NCBI GenBank assembly: GCA_018266755.1
Contig: JAFDZW010000001.1
Location: 579,206 to 643,205 of the forward strand
Reading direction: 5' to 3'
Source of the DNA: Bacteroidota bacterium
GTDB lineage: Bacteria > Bacteroidota > Ignavibacteria > Palsa-1295
DNA: 64,000 nucleotides
Numbering within the stretch: the first letter of the stretch is position 1; each line of letters begins with the position of its first letter. The notes under the pieces were generated by a model that worked only from the letters and a program-made list of their open reading frames with translations, was not told where the DNA came from and ran no database searches. The position numbers and the translations under genes are program-made. This document shows, piece after piece, positions 1 to 8,526 of the stretch.

Positions 1-501
1 GGAAAACTTCTGAAAGATATTCCGATCGATTGTGCCTTTACGTCGGTGCTTGTCCGAGCGATCGATACCACCACCGAAGCCTTGCGCGGGGCGGATCAGG
101 AACTGGTGCCCGTGGTGAAAGACGCGGCGCTCAACGAACGCATGTATGGCGATTTGCAGGGCAAGAACAAAGCTGAATGCGCGAAGGAGTTCGGTGACGC
201 ACAAGTGAAGATCTGGCGCCGCAGCTACGATATCCCACCTCCGAACGGCGAGAGCCTCAAAGATACTGCTGCACGGACACTTCCGTATTTCGAGCAGAAT
301 ATCTTACCACTTGTCAAAGAGGGAAAGAATGTACTCGTCTCAGCACACGGTAATTCGCTTCGCGCGATCGTGATGGTACTCGACAGTCTGACGAAGGAGC
401 AGGTGATCGAGCTGAATATTCCAAACTCGGAGCCGATTATTTACGAGGTGGATGCTACAGGAATGGTACTCTCGAAGCAGGTTCTCATTCCGGTGGCCTA
501 A
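1..501 (+). CDS. gpmA: 2,3-bisphosphoglycerate-dependent phosphoglycerate mutase, 5' truncated
   Basis: Interconverts 3- and 2-phosphoglycerate in cytosolic glycolysis and gluconeogenesis. The reading frame is open from base 1, so the N-terminus, including the catalytic RHG histidine motif, lies outside the window. The visible 166 residues match the family closely: FTSVLVRAIDTT, YGDLQGKNKAE, VKIWRRSYDIPPP, the second-histidine motif SAHGNSLRAIVM, and the end region LNIPNSEPIIYEVD. Full-length members have about 230-250 residues, so about one third is missing. An internal GTG at base 46 could be mistaken for a start, but the similarity continues upstream of it. The gene converges on the lipoprotein genes that follow. 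Confidence 0.95.
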   Translation, partial: GKLLKDIPIDCAFTSVLVRAIDTTTEALRGADQELVPVVKDAALNERMYGDLQGKNKAECAKEFGDAQVKIWRRSYDIPPPNGESLKDTAARTLPYFEQNILPLVKEGKNVLVSAHGNSLRAIVMVLDSLTKEQVIELNIPNSEPIIYEVDATGMVLSKQVLIPVA

Positions 502-564
502 CGGCACGCTCCTTGCTCAAATCCACCTAAGAGAGAAGGAGCCTCTAACCGCGACGCATTCAGT

Positions 565-1215
565 TCAGCGGGCGATTAGCAGCCATTCTTGTACATGTTT
601 CGGATATCCAGCAGGATAGTAATATCGAAAGTCAATATCACCAACACCGGGCGAAAGTAGTCTCGTACTGATCGTATCGGTATGTGTAACCGCTGACGAA
701 TTTCTATCCAATTGTTCTTTCAGACATGCGTACTCGATACAGGTGAAGGTCCCTGCAGGCGTCGTTATTTGTTTTGCGGTGCTGACGGTTTTGATGAATG
801 CTGCCGTGAATGGCCCCGAAGTGTCGATTGGGAAGTTTTCGACGAGTCCAAAGGTATCGCCAACAGTGGTTGGATACTTACATAACAGCGAAGGTGACGG
901 ATCGTAACGAGGCCATTGCCATAGACCGTCGGTACGCATGAGCATCCAGTTCGTGTCGTATAGGAACTCCTGATTGGAGTGAACCAGCGGCATCCAGCCC
1001 GGTCGAAGAGCGGATGAGGCCGTTAGCACAGTTATGGTATCGAGTCGCACTCGGAGCACCTGTCCCAGTGAATCAAAATCCGTGATCGAGTACACCCAAT
1101 GTTCGCCGGGCTGCAGTGGGAAGAATGTCGTTGTGGACGTCGAAGGCATCGAACTGTTCGAGCAGCCGAAGAACGCCAGTAGCGAAAACATGACTATCGG
1201 GATAAGGATGCGCAT
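565..1215 (-). CDS. Hypothetical lipoprotein, paralogue of the next gene
   Basis: A 216-residue protein of unknown function. The N-terminus has a hydrophobic stretch ending in a lipobox (LAFFGC, Cys18), so it is expected to be exported and lipid-anchored. After the anchor comes a segment of the form FxLxPGxHWxY, then a DTITVLT segment, followed by beta-rich sequence with two cysteines near the C-terminus. The upstream neighbour on the same strand (1299-1919) has the same layout (LINLTPGNHWTYRI, NQITVLA), so the two look like a tandem duplication. I recognise no catalytic motif. Confidence 0.75.
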   Translation of the reverse strand: MRILIPIVMFSLLAFFGCSNSSMPSTSTTTFFPLQPGEHWVYSITDFDSLGQVLRVRLDTITVLTASSALRPGWMPLVHSNQEFLYDTNWMLMRTDGLWQWPRYDPSPSLLCKYPTTVGDTFGLVENFPIDTSGPFTAAFIKTVSTAKQITTPAGTFTCIEYACLKEQLDRNSSAVTHTDTISTRLLSPGVGDIDFRYYYPAGYPKHVQEWLLIAR

Positions 1216-1298
1216 AGATAGACCCTAAGGATACGATGAATGTACAGATGGAAAACAAAAGGGGACGCAAGTGTTCCGCCCGCCTTGATGTTGGATTG

Positions 1299-1919
1299 TT
1301 AGGGCTGAAGCGTATATGTGGTGGTATCCAACCCGGTGCTCGAATCCGATATGTAGACGCCTTTGATGATGGAATAGCCTGGTGCGATGTAGATCGTTCG
1401 AAGCTGTCCGTAATGTCCTCCGGCCATGAGATACTGGTAGATGTTGCAGGTATAAGTAGTACTGCCGACGGTGAGGACCGTCGTCCCGATCATCGTACAT
1501 TTATTCAGATATTGGTCCGGTCCGGTGTAGGTCGAGTCGAGCTTCCAGGATTCGTTGATTGTCGCCGGAGACTTGAAGAGATGGTACTGCCCCTCGCCAG
1601 CGCTCCACCGAACCCATGTGCCGTCCTCCCGGTCTGACATCTGAGGAAAAAAATCGGGAATACTGTTCGATGGATTGGATTGTATCACCGTGTCCCAGAG
1701 GTCGCTACTGAGCGAATCCGGATAGGCAAGTACCGTGATTTGGTTTATCTGAGAGAACATGCGTCCCGAAAACGGATCCCGTGCTTCGATCCGATAGGTC
1801 CAGTGATTTCCGGGCGTGAGATTGATCAGATGTTGTCGGCCGGTGCCGCTCTCCTGCGGGTTGGAACAACCCAAGTAGAGCAGTGAAAAGAAGAGGACTG
1901 CATACAGACCGTAACGCAT
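1299..1919 (-). CDS. Hypothetical lipoprotein, paralogue of the previous gene
   Basis: A 206-residue protein with a lipobox-type signal (LLYLGC, Cys18), so probably a lipoprotein. It shares with the 565-1215 product the post-anchor segment with PGxHWxY, the following ITVL segment, an aromatic-rich centre and a late Cys-containing segment (TYTCNIYQYL here, TFTCIEYACL there). The order of conserved elements is the same, so I read them as diverged duplicates. The gap between them is about 80 bases, which permits co-transcription. Function unknown. Confidence 0.75.
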   Translation of the reverse strand: MRYGLYAVLFFSLLYLGCSNPQESGTGRQHLINLTPGNHWTYRIEARDPFSGRMFSQINQITVLAYPDSLSSDLWDTVIQSNPSNSIPDFFPQMSDREDGTWVRWSAGEGQYHLFKSPATINESWKLDSTYTGPDQYLNKCTMIGTTVLTVGSTTYTCNIYQYLMAGGHYGQLRTIYIAPGYSIIKGVYISDSSTGLDTTTYTLQP

Positions 1920-1956
1920 CTTAATAGTTAGATAGAGTTAAACTACTGGAAGAATG

Positions 1957-1988
1957 CAAAACGGGGTGACAAAGTTGCCGCCCCGTTC
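1957..1988 (-). terminator. Probable terminator after the leucine dehydrogenase gene
   Basis: On the minus strand, AACGGGG and CCCCGTT arms close a loop of about 20 bases and run into GTTTTGC, a short T stretch. It lies 25 bases beyond the leucine dehydrogenase stop codon. Confidence 0.55.
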
Positions 1989-2012
1989 TTAGAAAACCGT
2001 TGTCATGGCGCT

Positions 2013-3215
2013 CTATCGCTTCCAGCTTTCGCCGAATCGGCCGGCAAAATTGCTGGACGAAGCATAGATACGCTTCGTTGCGGCGATCGAGTTGATGCGC
2101 TCTTCGACGATATGGTTTGCCGCTTCGATGGAAGTGATTCCCAATTCGTTCGACCGTTGGAGAATCTTCTTCATCGTGTTATAAATATTCTCCGCCTGCT
2201 TGAGCGCACGCGATTGCGAGTAGCCCTCGAGTTCGCTGGCGACATTGATCAAGCCGCCGGCATTGATCACGTAATCCGGTGCGTACAGGATGTCGCGCTT
2301 TGCAAGCTCTTTCGAATGCTTATCTTCGTCGGCGAGCTGATTGTTCGCCGGACCGGCAATGATCGAGCACTTGAGCTTCGGGATCGTCTCGTCGTTGATG
2401 CCTGCTCCGAGCGCCGCCGGAGTGAAGATATCGCAGGCGACGTCGAAGATTTCGCCCGGGGCGACGACAGTCGCACCCGTTGCGGCAGCGACTTCCTGCG
2501 CTTTGTCGGCGTAGATGTCGGTGATAAAGATCTTCGCACCCGCGTCGTGCAAATGTTTGGCAAGTGTCGAGGCAACATGCCCGGCACCCTGAATGGCAAC
2601 CGTCTTGCCCTCGAGCGAATCGCTGCCGAAGCGGACGTTTGCGCAGGCTTTGATGCCGCAGAACGTACCGTATGCCGTCACCGGCGACGGATCGCCCGAA
2701 CCGCCAAGCTCGAACGGAATGCCGGTCACGTACTTCGTCTCGTGGAAGATGTGCACCATCTCGTTGACCGACGTGCCGACATCCTCTGCCGTGATATAGC
2801 GTCCGCCGAGGCCTTCGATGAACCGACCGAATGCACGGAAGAGCGCCTCGCTCTTTTGCGTACGCGGATCGCCGATGATGACGGCCTTACCGCCGCCGAG
2901 ATTCAAACCGGCTGCGGCTGCTTTGTAGGTCATGCCTCGCGAAAGTCGGAGCACGTCGCGTAAGGCATCGTAATCGCTGGCGTACGTCCACATGCGGGCA
3001 CCGCCCAAGGCAGGGCCGAGTGTCGTATTGTGGACACCGATGATCGCGCGAAGTCCCGATGCCTTATCCGAGCAGAAGACAACCTGCTCGTGGTCGAACT
3101 GGCGAAAAAGATCGAACAACTCAGGGCGCTCCATGGACGATTCCGGTGAAAGCTGTGCGGTGTGAGAGCCGTTGACAGCTGTGGAAGTCTTCTTGGGGGC
3201 TGCAACTACGGACAT
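2013..3215 (-). CDS. Leucine (branched-chain amino acid) dehydrogenase, Glu/Leu/Phe/Val dehydrogenase family
   Basis: Oxidatively deaminates branched-chain amino acids to 2-oxo acids with NAD+, or runs in reverse. The N-terminal catalytic domain carries TLGPALGGARMW, MTYKAAAAGLNLGGGK with the catalytic lysine region, and ITAEDVGT. PSPVTAYG follows, then a Rossmann dinucleotide motif GAGHVAS and IAGPANNQL and YAPDYVINAGGLINV. Overall it matches leucine dehydrogenases better than glutamate dehydrogenases. I chose the ATG at 3215, giving 400 residues. An in-frame ATG at 3134 gives a length nearer the usual 360-370, and the frame also extends upstream to 3290. The N-terminal 30-40 residues are low-complexity and may not be translated. 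Confidence 0.93.
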   Translation of the reverse strand: MSVVAAPKKTSTAVNGSHTAQLSPESSMERPELFDLFRQFDHEQVVFCSDKASGLRAIIGVHNTTLGPALGGARMWTYASDYDALRDVLRLSRGMTYKAAAAGLNLGGGKAVIIGDPRTQKSEALFRAFGRFIEGLGGRYITAEDVGTSVNEMVHIFHETKYVTGIPFELGGSGDPSPVTAYGTFCGIKACANVRFGSDSLEGKTVAIQGAGHVASTLAKHLHDAGAKIFITDIYADKAQEVAAATGATVVAPGEIFDVACDIFTPAALGAGINDETIPKLKCSIIAGPANNQLADEDKHSKELAKRDILYAPDYVINAGGLINVASELEGYSQSRALKQAENIYNTMKKILQRSNELGITSIEAANHIVEERINSIAATKRIYASSSNFAGRFGESWKR

Positions 3216-3537
3216 TATGGTTTTTCCGTTTAGTAGTGGTGAATTCTGCCTAACGATTGCCGTTCGGGGAGCGGTCACCGCGAAGCACATTTAAAACGAA
3301 TGCAACAGTGCTTCGGTTCGGACGGAAGGAATTCCGGTAGAGCCTCCGTTTGCTCGGTTTATCAAGACGTCATTCTGAGCGAAGCGAAGAATCCCTTGGT
3401 GAAACGCAGTGAGGCTCCGCCGTAGGGATTCTTCGCTTCGCTCAGAATGACGATGCAATAACAATACGGATAAGGTCAACAGGGGACCACGACCAGCATC
3501 TGCGTGGAAGCAATCGTTCGTCAATGTGGATGAATCG
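3216..3537. other. Gene-free stretch containing a palindromic repeat
   Basis: This gap of about 320 bases lies between leucine dehydrogenase and the DUF218 gene. It holds the long palindromic repeat described at 3368-3452. A 120-codon frame across it on the minus strand is mostly repeat sequence and runs into the end of the DUF218 gene, so I do not call it a gene. Confidence 0.7.
3368..3452. repeat. Long palindromic repeat, family 1, copy 1
   Basis: Two perfect 28-base inverted arms, starting CGTCATTCTGAGCGAAGCG, enclose a loop of about 29 bases. Copy 2 at 11426-11512 has the same arms and a loop differing at only a few positions. A half-arm remains at 31728-31747. The arrangement resembles REP/MITE-type intergenic elements spread by a transposase elsewhere. 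Confidence 0.9.
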
Positions 3538-4569
3538 TTACTTCCCGAGAATCCAATACGCCAGTAGCGCGACGCTCTCGCGCACGCGGTAGTAGGCGAG
3601 GTCTTGAAAGGTCTGACGGATATTCGATGGCGTACCGATGGCATCGACGCCATTGAAGCGGCACATTTCGATCACGCGGGCAAGGTGATACTGGTCGCTA
3701 ACGATCACAAAGCGATTCCAACCCTGTTTCTTTTGCAGTTCGTCTCGCAGGTACAAAACTTGTTCAAGGGTGCTGTGACTGCGCGATTCGGCGACGATCC
3801 GGTTCTCTTCGATCCCTCGTTTGACCAGCTCGGCCTTCGCGATTTCCGCTTCGGTGCGTTCGCCCGTTGCATTCGAACCGGTGACGACGAGTTTCGGGAC
3901 GATCGAGAGCTTGAGAAGATCCTCGCCGACTTTGATACGCTCCGAAAGCGTGGGGCTCGGCCGTTCTCCGCGCTCGTTGCCGTGCCACACCGCAGCGCCG
4001 AGCACTACGCCTGCATCGGGATCGAATTTCTTCAGTTCGCTATAGTCCGAAGTGACGTTATACGTGAACGAGAATACAAATGCGACAATGATCGCCGAGA
4101 TGAATACGCTGAGGGTGACCCTGAGTACTCGGAGGATTCCGGCAAAATGAGAGAAGTCATATTCCCGTCTCGGAACAAGCAGCGATAAAAACAGCGAGCG
4201 GCATGTGAGGTAGCCAATCGATGCGATGCGCGGGAATTCGCCGGCCTCGAAATTTCTCGCCTCGAACGTGATCGCAAGAATGACGGCTGCCACGATCGTC
4301 ACTGCAACGGCGCGCCGACGACTCACGAGTATCGGACGAATAAACGCCCGCAATAACATTGCGACCGTGAACAAGAACAACAGGTTGGAGATCGTATCGC
4401 TTTTGGTCGAGAACCGGAAAAACTGCGGAATGAGACCCTGACCTTCGAAGCGGGCGTTGGTCAACAGATAAAACGACATGCACTCGAGCATGATCGCTAG
4501 CCCGATGAGCGCACGCTTGAGTCCGCTCGTCGCTGGGTTCGACAGGGTCGCTTGCATCGATGCATACAA
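3538..4569 (-). CDS. DUF218 (YdcF/SanA/ElyC-type) membrane protein
   Basis: A 343-residue protein. The N-terminal half contains about five hydrophobic segments (roughly residues 20-180, including LFLFTVAMLLRAF and VAVTIVAAVILAITF). The C-terminal half is a DUF218 domain starting at DAGVVLGAAVW and containing VVTGSNATGER, AESRSHSTLEQ and VIVSDQYHLAR, all typical of this family. Some DUF218 relatives (ElyC, SanA) affect cell-envelope integrity and lipid-carrier use, but the reaction is not established, so none is assigned here. The gene sits downstream of nusG on the same strand, separated from it by a terminator, so it is probably a separate transcription unit. Confidence 0.88.
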   Translation of the reverse strand: MYASMQATLSNPATSGLKRALIGLAIMLECMSFYLLTNARFEGQGLIPQFFRFSTKSDTISNLLFLFTVAMLLRAFIRPILVSRRRAVAVTIVAAVILAITFEARNFEAGEFPRIASIGYLTCRSLFLSLLVPRREYDFSHFAGILRVLRVTLSVFISAIIVAFVFSFTYNVTSDYSELKKFDPDAGVVLGAAVWHGNERGERPSPTLSERIKVGEDLLKLSIVPKLVVTGSNATGERTEAEIAKAELVKRGIEENRIVAESRSHSTLEQVLYLRDELQKKQGWNRFVIVSDQYHLARVIEMCRFNGVDAIGTPSNIRQTFQDLAYYRVRESVALLAYWILGK

Positions 4570-4628
4570 CAGTCAGCCGACGCGAAAAGTAATGGAAAAG
4601 TGGTGGCTGTGCGAACTCCATATTCTCT

Positions 4629-4744
4629 GTCATTGCAAGGAAATCCGTGTGCGGACGACCATGCAATCTGCAATCCTAATGTATGCGCCACGATTCAAGA
4701 TTGTAGATTGCTTCGTCGTCGCTTCGCAACTTCCTCGCAATGAC
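4629..4744. repeat. Palindromic intergenic repeat, family 2, diverged copy
   Basis: The ends are GTCATTGCAAGGAA and TTCCTCGCAATGAC, an imperfect 14-base inverted pair. The interior carries GATTGCTTCGTCG-type sequence shared with the better copy at 25879-25992. It lies between the DUF218 gene and the nusG terminator. Confidence 0.75.
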
Positions 4745-4756
4745 ATGGGGGGGCAA

Positions 4757-4784
4757 ATAAAAAAGGCGACCATCGGTCGCCTTT
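4757..4784 (-). terminator. Rho-independent terminator of the secE-nusG unit
   Basis: The perfect 10-bp stem AAAGGCGACC/GGTCGCCTTT has a 3-base loop and is followed on the minus strand by a T-rich tail. It lies 22 bases past the nusG stop codon. Its position means transcription does not continue from nusG into ribosomal protein genes here. Confidence 0.88.
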
Positions 4785-4805
4785 GATCTGCATCTATACA
4801 CTTTC

Positions 4806-5366
4806 TTATTCCGGCTCGACCTGTGCGTAGTCGAGTTCGACAGGAGTCTTGCGGCCGAAGATCGAGACTTCCACCTTGAGCTTCTGCTTGTCCTCGTTGA
4901 CCTCTTTGATCTGCGCCTGGAAGCCGTTGAACGGTCCGTCGATGACCTTGACCGGCTGACCGAGATAGTATCGGACTTCCGGCACTTCGAGATCCTTGCG
5001 CTCTTCGACCTTACCGAGGATGCGGCGCATCTCGTCGGGCTGTAGCGCGGTCGGTCGGTCTTTCGACGGGCCGACGAAGCTCACGACACTCGGGATCGAC
5101 AGGATAATATCGATCAGCCTCTTGTCGAGCGCCGCTTCGAGGAGGATATAGCCGGGGAGGAAACTCTTGGTTTTGACGCGCTTTTTACCGTCGCGTACTT
5201 CAAACACTTTTTCGTTGGGGATAACGACCTCGAGGACGCGATCGGAGAGGCCGCGGCGCTGCATCTCATCTTCGATGTAGGCCTTGACCTTGCTCTCGTG
5301 CCCGGTGAAGCACCGCAGCGCGTACCATTTGGTTTGTGTGGCTTGCAGTTCGCTCATGGTCGTCAT
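4806..5366 (-). CDS. nusG: Transcription termination/antitermination protein NusG
   Basis: Binds RNA polymerase and links it to Rho and to the ribosome. The 186-residue length is normal. The N-terminal NGN domain starts at [12 protein letters not shown] and includes [10 protein letters not shown] and [14 protein letters not shown]. The C-terminal KOW domain contains [15 protein letters not shown] and [12 protein letters not shown]. The ATG at 5366 lies three bases after the secE stop; an ATG at 5357 is an alternative start. The secE-nusG pair is classical, but rplK, its usual next gene, is absent and a strong terminator follows. Confidence 0.97.
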   Translation of the reverse strand: MTTMSELQATQTKWYALRCFTGHESKVKAYIEDEMQRRGLSDRVLEVVIPNEKVFEVRDGKKRVKTKSFLPGYILLEAALDKRLIDIILSIPSVVSFVGPSKDRPTALQPDEMRRILGKVEERKDLEVPEVRYYLGQPVKVIDGPFNGFQAQIKEVNEDKQKLKVEVSIFGRKTPVELDYAQVEPE

Positions 5367-5369
5367 TGG

Positions 5370-5615
5370 TTACATTCCATAGACCAGTCGTAGCACTACT
5401 TCGAAGATCTTATCGACACCGAAGATGAACGCCGAGGTAATGATCGTCAGAACGAGCGTAACCATCGTCGCGTCTTGCAACTGCTCGCGTGACGGCCAGG
5501 TGACCTTCTTCATCTCCTTTTGAACTTCGGTGATGAAGCTGCTCACGCGACCGCCCATGCCCTTCTTTTCCGGGGCGAGCTGTGTCGAAGTGGTTGTCAG
5601 TGTTGTCTCTGCCAT
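5370..5615 (-). CDS. secE: Preprotein translocase subunit SecE
   Basis: Small essential subunit of the SecYEG inner-membrane channel. The 81-residue protein has a variable Thr-rich start, the conserved amphipathic segment FITEVQKEMKKVTWPSREQL, and a single C-terminal membrane helix (VTLVLTIITSAFIFGVDKIF). That is the one-helix form found in most bacteria. It is followed three bases later by nusG and preceded by tRNA-Trp. Confidence 0.97.
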   Translation of the reverse strand: MAETTLTTTSTQLAPEKKGMGGRVSSFITEVQKEMKKVTWPSREQLQDATMVTLVLTIITSAFIFGVDKIFEVVLRLVYGM

Positions 5616-5658
5616 AAACGTGCGCGGTTAGTGTGTATGTGCGCGTAATCGAACGTGG

Positions 5659-5731
5659 CACGTGCGGAGGGACTCGAACCCCCAACCGGCGGTTTTGGAG
5701 ACCGCTACTCTACCAATTGAGCTACGCACGT
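5659..5731 (-). tRNA. tRNA-Trp (anticodon CCA)
   Basis: 73 nt. The acceptor arms ACGTGCG/CGCACGT pair perfectly, the D-arm is GCTCAATTGGTAGAGT, the anticodon loop CTCCAAA carries CCA, and the T-loop is GGTTCGAGTCC. No CCA is encoded. It lies between rpmG and secE. Confidence 0.96.
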
Positions 5732-5778
5732 ATCGACTGTAGAATTAAAAAATGACTTCTCAATTCTACAGTGTCAAT

Positions 5779-5928
5779 TTACTTGGTTTCCTTGTGCGTC
5801 GTGCGCTTGTTGCAGCGCGAGCAATACTTCTTGTATTCGACGCGACCGGACTGCTTGCGCTTGTTCTTGGTCGTCGAATAGTTGCGCTCTTTGCATTCGG
5901 TGCACTCAAGTGTGATAATGTCTCTCAT
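5779..5928 (-). CDS. rpmG: 50S ribosomal protein L33
   Basis: 49 residues, reading [20 protein letters not shown] and ending [16 protein letters not shown]. Two CxxC pairs (Cys9/12 and Cys36/39) form the zinc-binding knuckle, so this is the zinc-containing (C+) form. An AAGGA lies a few bases upstream of the ATG. It is located between tRNA-Gly and tRNA-Trp, the usual neighbourhood of rpmG ahead of secE-nusG. Confidence 0.97.
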   Translation of the reverse strand: MRDIITLECTECKERNYSTTKNKRKQSGRVEYKKYCSRCNKRTTHKETK

Positions 5929-5985
5929 CGTCGTATCCTTTCAAAAAAATCGTTTGCTGCGAGCCACCGGCATCGAAGCAGTGTG

Positions 5986-6058
5986 AGCGGGAGACGGGAC
6001 TCGAACCCGCGACCAACAGCTTGGAAGGCTGTGACTCTACCAACTGAGTTACTCCCGC
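5986..6058 (-). tRNA. tRNA-Gly (anticodon TCC)
   Basis: 73 nt. Acceptor GCGGGAG/CTCCCGC, anticodon stem CAGCC with loop TTCCAAG carrying TCC, T-arm GCGGGTTCGAGTCCCGT. It is on the same strand as its tRNA and secE neighbours. Confidence 0.95.
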
Positions 6059-6225
6059 CTCAGATTGAGGGCAATAGAAATTCCTGCCCTCTGCAGAGCC
6101 ATTAGATAGCAAAAAAATACATCTAATGGTTCCGAAATTCGCGCAATGATATAGATAATCAATCAGTTGCGGGGAAGTTCTGCATTCGGAGCGGGGATGG
6201 GGTGCTCCGCAAGGATCGTAGGCTG

Positions 6226-6298
<73 letters not shown>

Positions 6299-6302
6299 GG
6301 TG

Positions 6303-6385
<83 letters not shown>

Positions 6386-6478
6386 AAACAATTTTGAACA
6401 TTGAATACTACGACTCGAATGTGAGTGGGATATTCCCGATGCATACTCACTATTCAACACGTACCATCCAATCGAGAG

Positions 6479-6551
6479 AGCCGGCAGACGGACTTGAACC
6501 GACGACCTGCTGATTACAAATCAGCTGCTCTACCAGCTGAGCTATGCCGGC
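6479..6551 (-). tRNA. tRNA-Thr (anticodon TGT)
   Basis: 73 nt. Acceptor GCCGGCA/TGCCGGC, anticodon stem GCTGA/TCAGC with loop TTTGTAA carrying TGT. It is the first gene of the tRNA-rpmG-secE-nusG transcription unit as far as can be seen. Confidence 0.96.
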
Positions 6552-6712
6552 ACAGAACAAAAAATCTCACCCAAGAACACTATTCGCTTTCTGGGCGAGA
6601 TTTAGCGACGTAAAAATGATTTTCGGTCGTAACTGGTTCCCAATTCACCGATTTTGAGTGCAATTCATTGCTGTTGCTGTAACCCTCAGCGCCGCAAGGC
6701 GTTCTTTGTGGC

Positions 6713-8029
6713 ATGAAACACTCTGTCCGACTCATTGCCGTAGCCTTCGTCCTGTTGGGATCGGCACGATTATCTGCACGAACCTACGACTGCCGAATCC
6801 ATGATGTCACGATCGTTCGTCCGGAACGTCGCAATCCGCTCGAACCACACAAAGATGTGTACATCCATGACGGGAAGATCGTCCTCGTCACGAATGCTTC
6901 GAACCAGCCGAAGATCCATTCGATGCACTTGATTGACGGCAGCGGTAAATTTCTGATGGCAGGACTTTCCGATATGCATGTCCATCTGCCCGCTGATCAT
7001 CTCGACCAATTTCTCGCACTAAATCTGGCCGCGGGCGTGACGACCATTCGCTCGATGCGGGGAAAACCCGAGCATCTTGCCTTGAGAAAACGATTGCAGA
7101 AGGACTCGCTGCTTGGCCCCGACTTGATCGTTGCTACACCATACTTCCCGAATAAGAAGATCACGATCGCCACGCTCGCAGATTCCGTCGCTGCATTCAA
7201 GCAAGCCGGCTACGATTGCATTAAGGTGTTGGCCGTGCCGGACTCGGCATACTTCGAAACCCTCATGAAGGCCGCGAATGCGGTACATCTTCCTGTTGTG
7301 GGACACTGGCCCTGGCAGGTTCCGATCGAGCGTGTGATCGAGTCTGGGTATGATTGTATCGAGCATCTGCAAGGGGAAGAAGAGGCATACACTGCCGATA
7401 CGGCGAACGCGGATAGACTCGCAACGCTGCTCGTACGACATCATACATGGAATTGTCCGACGATCGACTTCTACGCTATTGTTTGGCTTCAGTTGCCGCT
7501 CGCTGAACTGCGCAAACGCAGCGGCCTCGATTTGCTCGATCAATCGGATGTCGAGCAGTGGGATTCTCTCATGCGTGCGCGTGAGGCGAAGCGATATGCA
7601 GGCAGCGGGGATTCTCTCGAGCGCAAACGTGAGAAGGACCGAACATACATTCAAACAAAACTGCGACTCGTGAAAGCTCTTGCCGACCGTGGCGCTCGCT
7701 TTCTTGTCAGCGGCGCCGACGCTAACGACCCGTTCGGCGTGCCGGGATTTTGTGTGTGGGAAGAATTGAAGTGGCTCTCGAAAGCAGGGTTGTCGAATCA
7801 GCAGATCCTGACCATGGCGACGTATAATCCCGCCGTCTATATGAACAAGACGAAAGAATGGGGAAGCGTTGCCGTTGGGCAGCGGGCAAATCTGGTCTTG
7901 CTCAATACGAACCCGTTGGAATCGATCGACAACATTCGGGATCAATCGGCCACATTCCTGCATGGCGAGTTCTTCCCGAAGGAAGTACTCACAGCTCGGG
8001 CACTGGAGTTGCGCTCGCCTACCAGATGA
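6713..8029 (+). CDS. Secreted amidohydrolase (imidazolonepropionase-like metal-dependent hydrolase)
   Basis: 438 residues with an N-terminal signal peptide of about 22 residues. The fold is a composite: a small beta domain (HDVTIVRPE, VYIHDGKIVLV) surrounds a TIM barrel with the metal-ligand motif FLMAGLSDMHVHLP, later barrel histidines in VVGHWPW and CIEHLQGEEE, and a barrel-end aspartate region VSGADANDPFG. The C-terminal part (MATYNPAVYM, VGQRANLVLLNTNPLE) is typical of the superfamily. The substrate cannot be read from the sequence; relatives act on cyclic amides or dipeptides. The last 11 bases overlap the convergent methyltransferase-like gene. Confidence 0.88.
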   Translation: MKHSVRLIAVAFVLLGSARLSARTYDCRIHDVTIVRPERRNPLEPHKDVYIHDGKIVLVTNASNQPKIHSMHLIDGSGKFLMAGLSDMHVHLPADHLDQFLALNLAAGVTTIRSMRGKPEHLALRKRLQKDSLLGPDLIVATPYFPNKKITIATLADSVAAFKQAGYDCIKVLAVPDSAYFETLMKAANAVHLPVVGHWPWQVPIERVIESGYDCIEHLQGEEEAYTADTANADRLATLLVRHHTWNCPTIDFYAIVWLQLPLAELRKRSGLDLLDQSDVEQWDSLMRAREAKRYAGSGDSLERKREKDRTYIQTKLRLVKALADRGARFLVSGADANDPFGVPGFCVWEELKWLSKAGLSNQQILTMATYNPAVYMNKTKEWGSVAVGQRANLVLLNTNPLESIDNIRDQSATFLHGEFFPKEVLTARALELRSPTR

Positions 8030-8474
8030 ACGGGATCAGCCGGTCCGTGCGCTTGCGATATTCCTCGTAGGCCGGGAATCGTGCGGCGAGCAACCGCTCT
8101 TCGTAACGCAGCTTCATGACAAGATCAGCGAGCAATACGACCCAAAGGATCATCACCGGCGGACTTCCGTCGTTGAGCGCGAACCCGAGTGTTGCAAGCA
8201 ATACACCGGTGTACATTGGGTGCCGGATGACACCATAAATGCCTCCGGTCACCAGCACGGCATCGGTCTTCGGGATCGGTAGTACACGGAAGTTGCCGAG
8301 CCGCATCGTCAATACCCCGGTGAGCGCAACGAGAACGCCGAGCACGACGATTGTCATCGGCCATAGTTGTGCAGTTGTTTGAGAGCCGAAGTAAATGATG
8401 AGTAAGCCGCTGACGAATTGCACGATGACGAGCGCCAGTGCATAGGGCTTCGATTCGGGAGAGGTAGGTTTCAT
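8019..8474 (-). CDS. Isoprenylcysteine carboxyl methyltransferase-like membrane protein
   Basis: 151 residues from the ATG at 8474; upstream codons in the same frame overlap a terminator and look non-coding. Three or four membrane segments are visible (ALALVIVQFVSGLLIIYFGS, LWPMTIVVLGVLVALTGVL, PPVMILWVVLLADLVM). The family signature follows: VTGGIYGVIRHPMYTGVL, then RYEERLLAARFPAYEEYRKR. Members of this group methylate lipids or small molecules using S-adenosylmethionine at the membrane. The natural substrate is unknown. Confidence 0.85.
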   Translation of the reverse strand: MKPTSPESKPYALALVIVQFVSGLLIIYFGSQTTAQLWPMTIVVLGVLVALTGVLTMRLGNFRVLPIPKTDAVLVTGGIYGVIRHPMYTGVLLATLGFALNDGSPPVMILWVVLLADLVMKLRYEERLLAARFPAYEEYRKRTDRLIPFIW

Positions 8475-8477
8475 AAT

Positions 8478-8505
8478 ACAAAGGGCGGCATAATAGCCGC
8501 CCCTT
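8478..8505 (-). terminator. Terminator after the mltD-like gene
   Basis: The arms GGGCGGC/GCCGCCC enclose a 6-base loop and are followed on the minus strand by TTTGTATTATG. It lies 20 bases beyond the stop of the lytic transglycosylase gene, and its tail reaches the next gene's start. Confidence 0.75.
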
Positions 8506-8526
8506 ATAACAATGCGATGCCGATTG

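Noticed and set aside
2112..2963. 283-residue plus-strand frame opposite leucine dehydrogenase
   Set aside because: It lies wholly within the dehydrogenase gene, with shadow-like Arg/Asp/Val-rich composition and no motifs.
3368..3452. The palindromic repeats considered as a CRISPR array
   Set aside because: Copies are kilobases apart, palindromic over nearly their whole length and have no regular spacers or cas genes.
3291..3653. 120-residue minus-strand frame between leucine dehydrogenase and the DUF218 gene
   Set aside because: It consists of palindromic repeat sequence plus the 3' end of the DUF218 gene in another frame.
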